Assembly (NCBI GenBank): GCA_018333785.1
Contig: JAGXSU010000152.1
Location: 1-45,312, forward strand
Length of the DNA: 45,312 bases
Source of the DNA: Methylomicrobium sp.
GTDB lineage: Bacteria; Pseudomonadota; Gammaproteobacteria; Methylococcales; Methylomonadaceae
Direction: 5' to 3'
A program made the position numbers and the translations under genes. A model generated the notes under the pieces. That model ran no database searches, was not told the DNA's origin, and saw only the letters and a program-made list of their open reading frames with translations. Shown piece after piece: positions 38,536 through 45,312 of this stretch. Each line of letters starts with the position of its first letter. The first letter of the stretch is position 1.

Positions 38536-40197
38536 TCAAAGAAACAATAAAATGATCATCTGCGCAGAGATAATCCTTAATATCATCACTAACGGATAAA
38601 CGGTTGCATAGGCAATTGACACTGCCGCAGAGGGATTCAAGCTGTTAGCAAAAGCCAATGCCGGCGGATCAGTCATACTGCCGGCCAGCAGACCGCACAT
38701 CGACAGAAAATTAACCCGGTAGAAGAACCTCGCCACAAACGCAACAATCAGCAAGGGCCCTATGGTGATCAGTACCGCGCAAGCCATCCAGTAAAAACCG
38801 TCACCGTTGATCAAGGTATTGATAAACTTGTCACCCGAATTCAAGCCCACGCAGGCCAAGAACAAAACGATCCCCACATCCTTCAGGATGATGTTCGAGC
38901 TCTTGGGCAAATGCCAGGTCATTGTGCCCCAATTACCGATCCTGCTCAGTAAAATGGCCACGATCAAAGGACCACCCGCCAAGCCAAGTTTAACGGCCGA
39001 AGGAATACCCGGTACATAAAGAGGCAGACTGCCTAACAAAATGCCTAAGGTAATGCCGATAAAAATAGGAACGATCTGCGGATGACTGAGCACCTCCAAC
39101 GAGTTACCCAATACTTTTTCAAGGCGCGCCAGACTCTCCTTGCTTCCGACTACATTCAATTCATCACCGTAATGGACATGAACTGATCCGGTAGGCGTAA
39201 ATTCAACATCCGGACGGTGAATTCTGGAAATGGTCACGCCGTACAATGTCCTTAAGTTACTGACGGTTTGACCCACAGCATCTTTGTGGGTTACGACAAA
39301 GCGGCCACTGAAAAGATTGGTCGCAATATCTTTCAGGTTATAGCTGGAATCAGGCCCGATCAGAATTTTCAATTTATCCAAATGTTCCTTTTCGCCGACC
39401 AGTCGAATAGCGTCGCCTGTCGTTAATAAGGTGTCATTTGTCGCTATATTGACTTCACCGTTATGCAGAATACGGGTTACTGCCACGCCCATGGCATCAA
39501 AAAAAGGAACTTGTCCAATGGTCAAGTTATTCAGATTTGGATTTTCCACCGTCAAATCACACCAAACCGGTGTTTTGGCGTTTTCCTGCTGTATGCGGCT
39601 GAAGTCTTCAGCTTCAGTGGCCAGGTTAATTTTAAAAACCGCTCGCGTCAGCAGCATAGACAGGATAATACCAACTATGCCAAAAGGATACGCCACCGCA
39701 TAGCCCAATCCTGGTAGTTTCAGAGTCTCAGGATTGATTCCGGATATGCCGGCAAGAATTTCCTGTGCAGCCGCCAATGAGGGTGTGTTGGTGGTTGCGC
39801 CTGAAAACAGCCCGACCGCCACAGGGATAGGAATATCACCGAAAATACTGATTAGAACAGTAATCGCAGCACCCAGCAGCACAATCGAAGCGGCCATCAC
39901 GTTCAACCTGATACCGTAGCGAAAAAACGAGCTGACAAAACTGGGACCCACCTGAAGTCCAATGGCATAGACAAATAAAATGAGTCCGAACTCTCGCAGA
40001 AAGTGCATGACCTCTTTAGGCAACGTAATGCCAAAGTGGCCGAAAGCAAGGCCTGAAAATAACACTCCGGCAATGCCCAGTTCTATTTTGAACAAGGCCA
40101 ATCTTCCTAATAACAGTCCGGTTGAAACAACCAGACTGATCACCAACAACGAGTGAGAAACAGATTCGTGGCTAAAAAGGTGTACGAGCCAATTCAT
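38536..40197 (-). CDS. YidE/AspT-family transporter with two RCK_C domains
   Basis: The 553 residues equal E. coli YidE in length. The layout is membrane helices (residues about 15-185), two cytoplasmic TrkA_C/RCK_C-type domains (about 205-290 and 290-370), then five or six further helices (about 380-553). FGHFGITLP, YAIGLQVGPSFV, GLFSGATTNTPSLAAAQEI and LLAGSMTDPPALAFANS are the paired family repeats. AspT relatives exchange aspartate and alanine; YidE-type substrates are not known. The gene is alone on the minus strand and no regulator is seen beside it. Confidence 0.85.
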   Translation of the reverse strand: MNWLVHLFSHESVSHSLLVISLVVSTGLLLGRLALFKIELGIAGVLFSGLAFGHFGITLPKEVMHFLREFGLILFVYAIGLQVGPSFVSSFFRYGIRLNVMAASIVLLGAAITVLISIFGDIPIPVAVGLFSGATTNTPSLAAAQEILAGISGINPETLKLPGLGYAVAYPFGIVGIILSMLLTRAVFKINLATEAEDFSRIQQENAKTPVWCDLTVENPNLNNLTIGQVPFFDAMGVAVTRILHNGEVNIATNDTLLTTGDAIRLVGEKEHLDKLKILIGPDSSYNLKDIATNLFSGRFVVTHKDAVGQTVSNLRTLYGVTISRIHRPDVEFTPTGSVHVHYGDELNVVGSKESLARLEKVLGNSLEVLSHPQIVPIFIGITLGILLGSLPLYVPGIPSAVKLGLAGGPLIVAILLSRIGNWGTMTWHLPKSSNIILKDVGIVLFLACVGLNSGDKFINTLINGDGFYWMACAVLITIGPLLIVAFVARFFYRVNFLSMCGLLAGSMTDPPALAFANSLNPSAAVSIAYATVYPLVMILRIISAQMIILLFL

Positions 40198-40617
40198 GTT
40201 GATTTCAATGATTAAAAGTTGTCAGATGATCAAATCAAGCAGTAAGACGTGCCACTGGTTTTCACCGACAGACAAACTGCAGGAAAATCGCGTAAACAAA
40301 AGAGGCCTCTGCATCATCAGAAATCGAGGGTAAAGGCAGTCACAAACCTAATTGCAAACAGCCTATGTCTAACGGTCGATTAGTGTACGATCAAGAAGCA
40401 CCCATTGTTACAAATCAGATTGATCGCCAATCGACAAAATCCGCAGATTTTGGATTCGCTTATAGGATACACCATCCCTGTTTTGGACAGAAACCAAAAA
40501 TACAGAATCTCAACTAAATTCTGTATTTCTCGAATCATTTCCTGCATTTTATTAACTTTTAGAGTTAAATGGGCTAAAAAAGCCTCCGGTCACCGAATCA
40601 GCTATCATGTACAAGCC
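40198..40617. other. Intergenic region with a minus-strand terminator
   Basis: These 420 bases contain no credible gene. The only clear structure is the terminator hairpin at 40493-40528, which ends the transcript of the membrane gene to its right. The part at 40198-40400 should hold the promoter of the YidE-like gene, but I could not pick it out. Confidence 0.4.
40493..40528 (-). terminator. Rho-independent terminator for the membrane gene ending at 40618
   Basis: AAATACAGAAT (40498-40508) and ATTCTGTATTT (40518-40528) form a perfect 11-bp stem with a 9-base loop. On the minus strand it is followed by TTTGG after the arm's own T residues (a TTTTT run). Confidence 0.65.
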
Positions 40618-41202
40618 TTATAACTCCTGATCTTTATAAAGGTCCTCATGCAATTTTTTTAGACTGGGGAAAAGAAAATGTTTTTCGTAATAAAGGCCCA
40701 CAATAACGACAGGAACGGCCAATAAAAAAACATCACCCACTTCAGCTTCAAAAATAACATCCAAACCGGCTATAAAAAATAAAAACAGCCCCAGCAAATA
40801 GAAGCGCGCACCCAACAACATTCCCGTTAAAAACATCGTATGGGCGAGGACGATATGAATGACCAAACCCGTTGTTCTGGCCGTCATCAGATCCGCATGC
40901 CATAACAGCAATACCAGTAATATAGAGACAAAAGCACTCCCCCAAAACAGACATTCAAATTTAACGTAATGCGCCCGGGGTTGCCCCGTCTTGTGAAGGT
41001 TGGCTTTTTCGCAAATTAACGAACCAGTCAAAAATACCGGCGCCATCAGCAACCAGTAAAGAATAACTGTCCGATCGGAAATCTCACCCAAAAAATCGCT
41101 GATAATACATAACACAATCAATACGATAAAAATTATCTCTTGTATGTATATGTTCTGAATTAATGCGTCAAGATTGGTTTTTTCATCTAAATTCCAGCTC
41201 AT
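40618..41202 (-). CDS. Membrane protein of unknown function, about six spans
   Basis: From the ATG at 41202 it has 194 residues starting MSWNLDEKTNLDALI. AGGA lies about nine bases before it, which decides this start over the longer frame to 41286. Hydrophobic segments lie near 22-36 (IIFIVLIVLCIISDF), 45-60, 84-100, 110-130, 133-150 and 155-172. The C-terminal tail is charged (SLKKLHEDLYKDQEL). I do not recognise a family. It is alone on the minus strand, divergent from the transketolase-like gene across about 630 bases. Confidence 0.65.
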   Translation of the reverse strand: MSWNLDEKTNLDALIQNIYIQEIIFIVLIVLCIISDFLGEISDRTVILYWLLMAPVFLTGSLICEKANLHKTGQPRAHYVKFECLFWGSAFVSILLVLLLWHADLMTARTTGLVIHIVLAHTMFLTGMLLGARFYLLGLFLFFIAGLDVIFEAEVGDVFLLAVPVVIVGLYYEKHFLFPSLKKLHEDLYKDQEL

Positions 41203-41831
41203 AGTTAGGTTTCCTGTTAAATACGCACATTCATAATGTAAAGGCATGTTCATTTTAGACCAGAGACAATGGATTTTGCTTGCCAAAAATACCGATTCAC
41301 CGATTAGAGTAGGTGCTCAACCCCTTCAAATTTATCAATTCTGATGAGGTAAGCGTGTTTTGAAACGCTTCTGTAACATGAGCCACGTAGACATAATCAC
41401 GCGTCCTTTTATCAAGCGCGGTCACCTTCAAGTCAAAGTGGGCAAGCAGTTACAAATTAGGAATTAAATCAAACTGAAAAAAGCCGATGAACATGTCAAG
41501 TAAAAGAGCTTGTCAGGCATATGCGCCACGTCAAAAGCGGATTGTGTATCAACTGGAGATTAAGTTGCGAAAATTGCTTGCACTGTTGAACTCTCAAGTG
41601 TGTAATGTCCGTTTTTTTAAGGATCATTTTCAAAGGAACGTCCGGGCACTGAAGGCAATACTCAGACGCTGGCGGAAAATGACTCTCACAACGGCTGGCT
41701 CAGGTAAACAAGGCATAATTCAATTATTCTCCGGGATGAGTACGCTTCTTCAGTTTTTTCATTTACTGATAAAAATACTGAGTTAAACCTGGCTATCTAT
41801 TTCTAACCTCAACCCACAAGAAGAATAAACT
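41203..41831. other. Long region upstream of the transketolase-like gene
   Basis: These 629 bases hold one open frame, 41487-41786 on plus: 99 residues, very basic N-terminal half (SKRACQAYAPRQKRIVYQ). It has no ribosome binding site and no recognised motif. It may be chance, a relic or a small basic protein. The rest should contain the promoter of the divergent genes. The last 45 bases are the leader of the transketolase-like gene, with only a weak AGAAG before its ATG. Confidence 0.35.
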
Positions 41832-43736
41832 ATGTCAAAATTTCCTATTGATCTCGGCGCGTACCAACGCATTTCCCTTGATCCAAGCAACAACAAACTC
41901 ACAGACGAACAAAAATCAGCACTCAAAGCCAATATCAAATTATGCCGCGATGCCATCGTATTCTTCACTGCAACTGGCGCGGCCAGGGGTGTAGGCGGAC
42001 ATACCGGCGGTCCATTTGATACCGTGCCTGAAGTCATGATTCTTGACGCACTGTTTCGGGGTTCCGACGACAAATTCGTGCCGATTTTTTTCGATGAAGC
42101 CGGACACCGTGTCGCCACACAATACCTGATGTCTACTTTAAACGGCGATCTGCCTGCCGAACAATTGATGCGTTACCGTGAAGCGCATTCCCATCTGCCG
42201 GGCCATCCTGAACTGGGCTTCACTCCCGGTGTAAAATTCAGCTCAGGCCGTTTAGGCCACATGTGGCCTTATGTCAACGGCGTAGCCATGGCCAACCCGA
42301 CAAAAACCTTATTCTGCCTCGGTTCTGATGGCTCGCAACAAGAAGGTAACGATGCTGAAGCAGCTCGTTTAGCCGTAGCTCAACAGCTCAATGTCAAACT
42401 GATCATTGACGATAACAATGTCACGATCGCAGGCCATCCATCGCATTACCTGGGTGGCTGCAGTACCGCCAAAACATTGACCGGACATGGATTAACCGTA
42501 CTTGAAGGCGACGGCGAAGATATTGACGGCTTGTACAGCCGCATCATTACCGCTATCAACACTCAAGGCCCAGTTGCAATTATCAACCACCGCCCTATGT
42601 GCCCAGGCATCAAAGGCTTGGAAGGTTCAACTCACGGCCACGATGTCATCTCGGTCAAATTAGCGGTTGAATACCTGGAATCGAATGGCCAGCAGGCAGC
42701 TGCCGATCATCTAAAGTCTATTCAGGCTCCGAAACAGGATTACACGTTCCTGGGCTCCAGCGACAAATGGGATGCCAATCGTAACGTTTTCGGCGATGCC
42801 GCAGTAGCTATATTGAGCCGTCTGAGTGAAGCAGAACGTGTTGAAAAAGTCCGCGTTATCGACAGCGACCTTGAAGGCTCATGTGGCTTAAAGAAAATTC
42901 ATGACGCTTATCCTGAAATCTTTATTTCGTCCGGCATCATGGAGCGCGGCAATTTTTCTGCAGCAGCCGGTTTCGGCATGGAAGCAGGCAAACAAGGCAT
43001 TTTTGGTACCTTCAGTGCCTTTTTGGAAATGTGTATTTCCGAAATCACCATGGCGCGCCTGAATAACTCAAATGTTCTGAGTCATTTCTCGCACTCGGGC
43101 ATTGATGATATGGCCGACAACACCTGCCATTTCGGTTTAAACAACATGTTTGCGGACAACGGTTTAAGTGATGGTTATGCGACCAACCTGTATTTCCCGG
43201 CTGATCCAAACCAGATGAAAGCCTGTATGGAAACCATTTTCTTTGATCCGGGTTTACGTTTCGTATTCTCTACCCGCTCTAAAGTCCCACTGATTTTGGA
43301 CAGCGAAGGCAAGGAGTTTTTCGGCGGCGATTACAAATTTGTTTCCGGCAAAGACGAAGTCATTCGTGAAGGCACACAAGGCTATATCGTCAGCTTCGGT
43401 GAATCTTTATACCGGGCGCTGGATGCAGTTGAACGCCTGAAACAGGAAGGTTTTGATGTCGGCCTGATCAACAAGCCTACTTTGAACGTGATCGATGAAG
43501 AGATGCTGGCTAAAATCGGCAAATCACCGATGGTGATGGTCGTAGAAGCCTTCAACCGCAAGACCGGTTTGGGCAGTCGTTTCGGCTCCTGGTTACTGGA
43601 ACGCGGCCATACGCCAAAATATGCTCACATCGCCACGCACAAAGAAGGCTGCGGCGGTTTATGGGAACAGTTCCCGCATCAAGGTATCGATCCTGCTGGC
43701 ATCATGGCTAAAGCCAAAGACTTGCTGAAAGGCTAA
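41832..43736 (+). CDS. Divergent transketolase-like thiamine diphosphate enzyme
   Basis: Transketolases move two-carbon units between sugar phosphates and are central to ribulose monophosphate and pentose phosphate cycles. The 634 residues have the three expected domains. Cofactor residues are kept: GGHTGGP (His57), DEAGHRVATQYL (His92), the ThDP motif GSDGSQQEG with DDNN (164-196), EGSTHGH (about 264-270) and Glu370 in MERGNFSAAAG. Where typical enzymes have the HDSIG-GEDGPTHQP loop, this one has SHFSHSGIDDMADNTCHFG, so the acceptor site differs. It could be a specialised transketolase or a related ketolase. It is a single-gene unit with a strong terminator. Confidence 0.8.
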   Translation: MSKFPIDLGAYQRISLDPSNNKLTDEQKSALKANIKLCRDAIVFFTATGAARGVGGHTGGPFDTVPEVMILDALFRGSDDKFVPIFFDEAGHRVATQYLMSTLNGDLPAEQLMRYREAHSHLPGHPELGFTPGVKFSSGRLGHMWPYVNGVAMANPTKTLFCLGSDGSQQEGNDAEAARLAVAQQLNVKLIIDDNNVTIAGHPSHYLGGCSTAKTLTGHGLTVLEGDGEDIDGLYSRIITAINTQGPVAIINHRPMCPGIKGLEGSTHGHDVISVKLAVEYLESNGQQAAADHLKSIQAPKQDYTFLGSSDKWDANRNVFGDAAVAILSRLSEAERVEKVRVIDSDLEGSCGLKKIHDAYPEIFISSGIMERGNFSAAAGFGMEAGKQGIFGTFSAFLEMCISEITMARLNNSNVLSHFSHSGIDDMADNTCHFGLNNMFADNGLSDGYATNLYFPADPNQMKACMETIFFDPGLRFVFSTRSKVPLILDSEGKEFFGGDYKFVSGKDEVIREGTQGYIVSFGESLYRALDAVERLKQEGFDVGLINKPTLNVIDEEMLAKIGKSPMVMVVEAFNRKTGLGSRFGSWLLERGHTPKYAHIATHKEGCGGLWEQFPHQGIDPAGIMAKAKDLLKG

Positions 43737-43751
43737 TCCAGGCAATGAATC

Positions 43752-43782
43752 ACAGGGCGCAATCATGCGCCCTGTTTTTTTA
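43752..43782 (+). terminator. Strong Rho-independent terminator after the transketolase-like gene
   Basis: ACAGGGCGC (43752-43760) and GCGCCCTGT (43767-43775) form a perfect 9-bp stem with loop AATCAT, followed by a run of seven T residues. Confidence 0.92.
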
Positions 43783-43868
43783 AGAACAGATCAAGTCACT
43801 AATTCAGTACTTCAATCGCAGGAAAGTTCTCTTTCAAGTCATTCTGCTCAAGATAAAGCAAAAAAGGC

Positions 43869-43896
43869 TTGAATAAATAATCGATTCAGTTATCAT
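43869..43896 (+). promoter_or_regulatory. Promoter of tRNA-Ser
   Basis: -35 TTGAAT (43869-43874), a 16-base spacer and -10 TATCAT (43891-43896), followed by a GC-rich stretch (GCGGCC). The tRNA begins 12 bases after the -10. Confidence 0.6.
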
Positions 43897-43907
43897 ATGC
43901 GGCCTGT

Positions 43908-43998
43908 GGAGAGATGGCTGAGTGGTTTAAGGCAGCGGTCTTGAAAACCGTCGTGGGTTAATAGCCCACCCAGAGTTCGAATCTCTGTCTCTCCGCCA
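43908..43998 (+). tRNA. tRNA-Ser (anticodon UGA)
   Basis: The acceptor arms GGAGAGA and TCTCTCC pair fully, followed by discriminator G and an encoded CCA. The D-arm (GCTGAGTGGTTTAAGGC), the anticodon arm CGGTCTTGAAAACCG with loop CTTGAAA (anticodon TGA), a long class II variable arm (GTGGGTTAATAGCCCAC) and the T-arm GAGTTCGAATCTC are all present. The anticodon reads UCA and, by wobble, other UCN serine codons. Confidence 0.97.
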
Positions 43999-44060
43999 GC
44001 GCACCTATAAAATTCAACAACTTACGTTAAATTTGGATATTTTGCCCATCAGGTTGTCCA

Positions 44061-44267
44061 TCAATCGGCGGTGAATATTGACGGACAATTTTTTAATGTT
44101 GAGTCTGCATTTGGAAGCGGAAACGGGACAGCCAAACCTAATGTCCAGACGCGTCCCATTCTTGTCCCGCTGCAAATGACATGGTCGATATAGTTGGATT
44201 CCTGCTTATCGAGTCTCATGCCGCAGATAGTTTTGTTGTTTCGGATAATCTCAAGTCCGATAGTCAT
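44061..44267 (-). CDS. Small protein of unknown function, 68 residues
   Basis: The frame starts MTIGLEIIRNNKTICGM and contains two cysteines in the first half (residues 15 and 32) and a third at 60. It has no signal peptide or membrane segment. Its main support is a good ribosome binding site, GAGG, seven bases before the ATG. I recognise no family. It lies opposite to tRNA-Ser and could be a relic of an insertion next to the tRNA gene. Confidence 0.4.
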   Translation of the reverse strand: MTIGLEIIRNNKTICGMRLDKQESNYIDHVICSGTRMGRVWTLGLAVPFPLPNADSTLKNCPSIFTAD

Positions 44268-44532
44268 TTTTTTGCCTCAACTCAATAAACAGTAACAGTA
44301 TCAAGCTAACCAAGGCCACCGGCTTTTTTTGTGTTGTTACGGTCGATCAGATTAGCCCATGCTCAGCGAATGAATAAGGCTAACCATCGTCTATTAAGAA
44401 ATGGTCAAGGGTTCGAATTTCAAACAGGTTTAGCTTCAGAACCTAACTGAAACGAGCTACTAAAACCGACTGCCAATAACATCGGAATATACTATGCTTT
44501 TCTGTTGTTTTTTTTCAACAAGGAGTTAATTA

Positions 44533-45054
44533 ATGCAGGTTTTTTTGTTCGTATTAACTTTTTTGTTATCGAATTTTGGTTATGCCGATAATTTTGGTGA
44601 TCAAGTTGTTGCTTGCATAGTTGAAAAAAAATTAACTTCAACATCGGATAATTTCGCTATTTGTGAGAAATTGGTTCAAGATCAACGTGACAAAGAAACA
44701 GCTAATAAAGTTGTAAATAAAGTCATGGCGGAAGTGAAAGCTAAACAAGAAAAATATGATCATTGGCAAAGGGTCATGAACGTTACCATGCAAAGTTATT
44801 ATTGCTATTCAAGCTTTATTGAAACGTCTATTAAAACTGCAAACTATAGCCAATTTAAAGATTGCGACGCAGCTAAAGAGTTTATGTGGGATATGGCTTA
44901 TAAAAAATGCTTTCTTGAATTTAGAAATCCCGTAAGTCAATCTTATGTAAAAAATTATTTTAAGTCAGAAAAAGAGTCGGAAGCTTTTTTTATTGGCGCT
45001 TCATGGACAAGCCAGGCAATGGTTAAATCTGAAGTACATAAAGTTTGTCATTAA
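44533..45054 (+). CDS. Exported cysteine-rich protein of unknown function
   Basis: The 173 residues begin with a signal peptide (VFLFVLTFLLSNFGYA-D, cleavage near 18). The mature part has six cysteines (about residues 28, 44, 91, 110, 126 and 172), which could make three disulfides. The middle is helical and charged (KVVNKVMAEVKAKQEKYDHW). AAGGAG stands seven bases before the ATG. The gene is visibly richer in A and T than its neighbours, with many AAA, TTT and AAT codons, which suggests recent acquisition. I recognise no family. Confidence 0.7.
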   Translation: MQVFLFVLTFLLSNFGYADNFGDQVVACIVEKKLTSTSDNFAICEKLVQDQRDKETANKVVNKVMAEVKAKQEKYDHWQRVMNVTMQSYYCYSSFIETSIKTANYSQFKDCDAAKEFMWDMAYKKCFLEFRNPVSQSYVKNYFKSEKESEAFFIGASWTSQAMVKSEVHKVCH

Positions 45055-45167
45055 TGATTATTCTTAAGAATTTATTACCCCTACTTTTCGATAATTAATC
45101 CTATATCATCAACTCCAGGCCCCATCAAATCAGACACTGTCACTACGCCAACTGACAAGTTAAATCA

Positions 45168-45239
45168 CCCCCGGCAAAGCCGGGGGCTTATATCTGTTAG
45201 CCCCTCAAAGGGGCTTGTTCATGAACCGCCTAAAGGCGG
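45168..45239. repeat. Cluster of three perfect hairpins beside a transposase end
   Basis: CCCCCGGC/GCCGGGGG (45168-45186, loop AAA), AGCCCCT/AGGGGCT (45199-45215, loop CAA) and CCGCC/GGCGG (45226-45239, loop TAAA). The last lies within the transposase frame and encodes PPLGG. This looks like REP palindromes at the 3' end of a REP-associated transposase gene, or the hairpin end of an IS200-like element. Confidence 0.6.
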
Positions 45240-45312
45240 ATTTGGTTGCCCAAAGAGCGTCAGTTGCTCGTAACGTTCTTCTTCACGTTCTTGCTCGCGG
45301 ATGTAATTCCTC
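45219..45312 (-). CDS. REP-associated (IS200-like) tyrosine transposase, C-terminal fragment
   Basis: The frame enters from the right edge and reads RNYIREQEREEERYEQLTLF, then GQPNPPLGGS and a stop. The RNYIREQE-type acidic helix followed by a short tail is, from memory, how TnpA_REP proteins often end. The catalytic HUH motif and tyrosine lie outside the window, so the family call rests on these 30 residues and the hairpins beside them. Confidence 0.5.
   Translation of the reverse strand, partial: RNYIREQEREEERYEQLTLFGQPNPPLGGS

Noticed and set aside
41487-41786. A basic 99-residue open frame upstream of the transketolase-like gene
   Set aside because: Not listed as a gene because it lacks a ribosome binding site and any recognisable motif; kept only as a remark in the intergenic entry.
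45168-45239. Tandem hairpins considered as a CRISPR array
   Set aside because: The stems differ in sequence and there are no regular repeats and spacers.

Overview
The window looks like chromosomal DNA of a gammaproteobacterium, most likely a Methylococcales-type methanotroph or a close relative. This is inference. It rests on hfq-hflX-hflK-hflC followed by hisZ-purA, a fabA-fabB pair, MaeB malic enzyme with a phosphotransacetylase tail, hyp nickel-hydrogenase maturation genes, a methylotroph-like divergent transketolase, and many hairpin-rich intergenic repeats. No rRNA, prophage or CRISPR array is visible. One tRNA gene is present.

Layout. 1-286 is the start of a cytochrome c peroxidase (minus, cut by the window edge). 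556-2862 is maeB. 2909-8309 is a minus-strand run: slt, fabA, fabB, ttcA and a SAM hydrolase. 8393-11049 is a plus-strand pair: an ABC exporter and an rnm-type PHP nuclease. A 30-residue membrane peptide follows on the minus strand. 11516-18053 is the minus-strand hfq-hflX-hflK-hflC-hisZ-purA block, with a good sigma-70 promoter before hfq. 18291-22289 is the hydrogenase maturation cluster: hypC-hypA-hypB-hypD on minus, hypE divergent on plus, with a branched repeat between hypA and hypB. 22586-24748 encodes an unusual protein joining a degenerate Fic-like domain to a zeta-toxin-type kinase. It is tail to tail with an HD-GYP protein.

26412-33780 holds a DUF599 membrane protein, a metallophosphoesterase, a DUF2845 protein, a GH5 glucanase-like enzyme coupled to a YddA/SbmA-type transporter whose nucleotide-binding motifs are all degraded, a DUF2064 protein and an RMD1/DUF155 protein. 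33874-36698 is a vitamin B12 uptake unit: promoter, cobalamin riboswitch, btuB and a probable BtuM, all on minus. A MITE-like element then lies just upstream of mepA. The right part carries a YidE/AspT-type transporter, small membrane proteins, a divergent transketolase with a strong terminator, tRNA-Ser(UGA) with its promoter, two unrecognised small genes, and the C-terminus of a REP-associated (IS200-like) transposase beside three perfect hairpins.

Start codons were moved inward from the longest reading frame where a family start or ribosome binding site supported it. hflX and the YddA-like gene appear to use TTG, and the ABC exporter GTG. The observations most worth following are the Fic-zeta fusion, the ATPase-dead YddA-like transporter next to a cytoplasmic GH5 enzyme, and the dispersed multi-hairpin repeat family.
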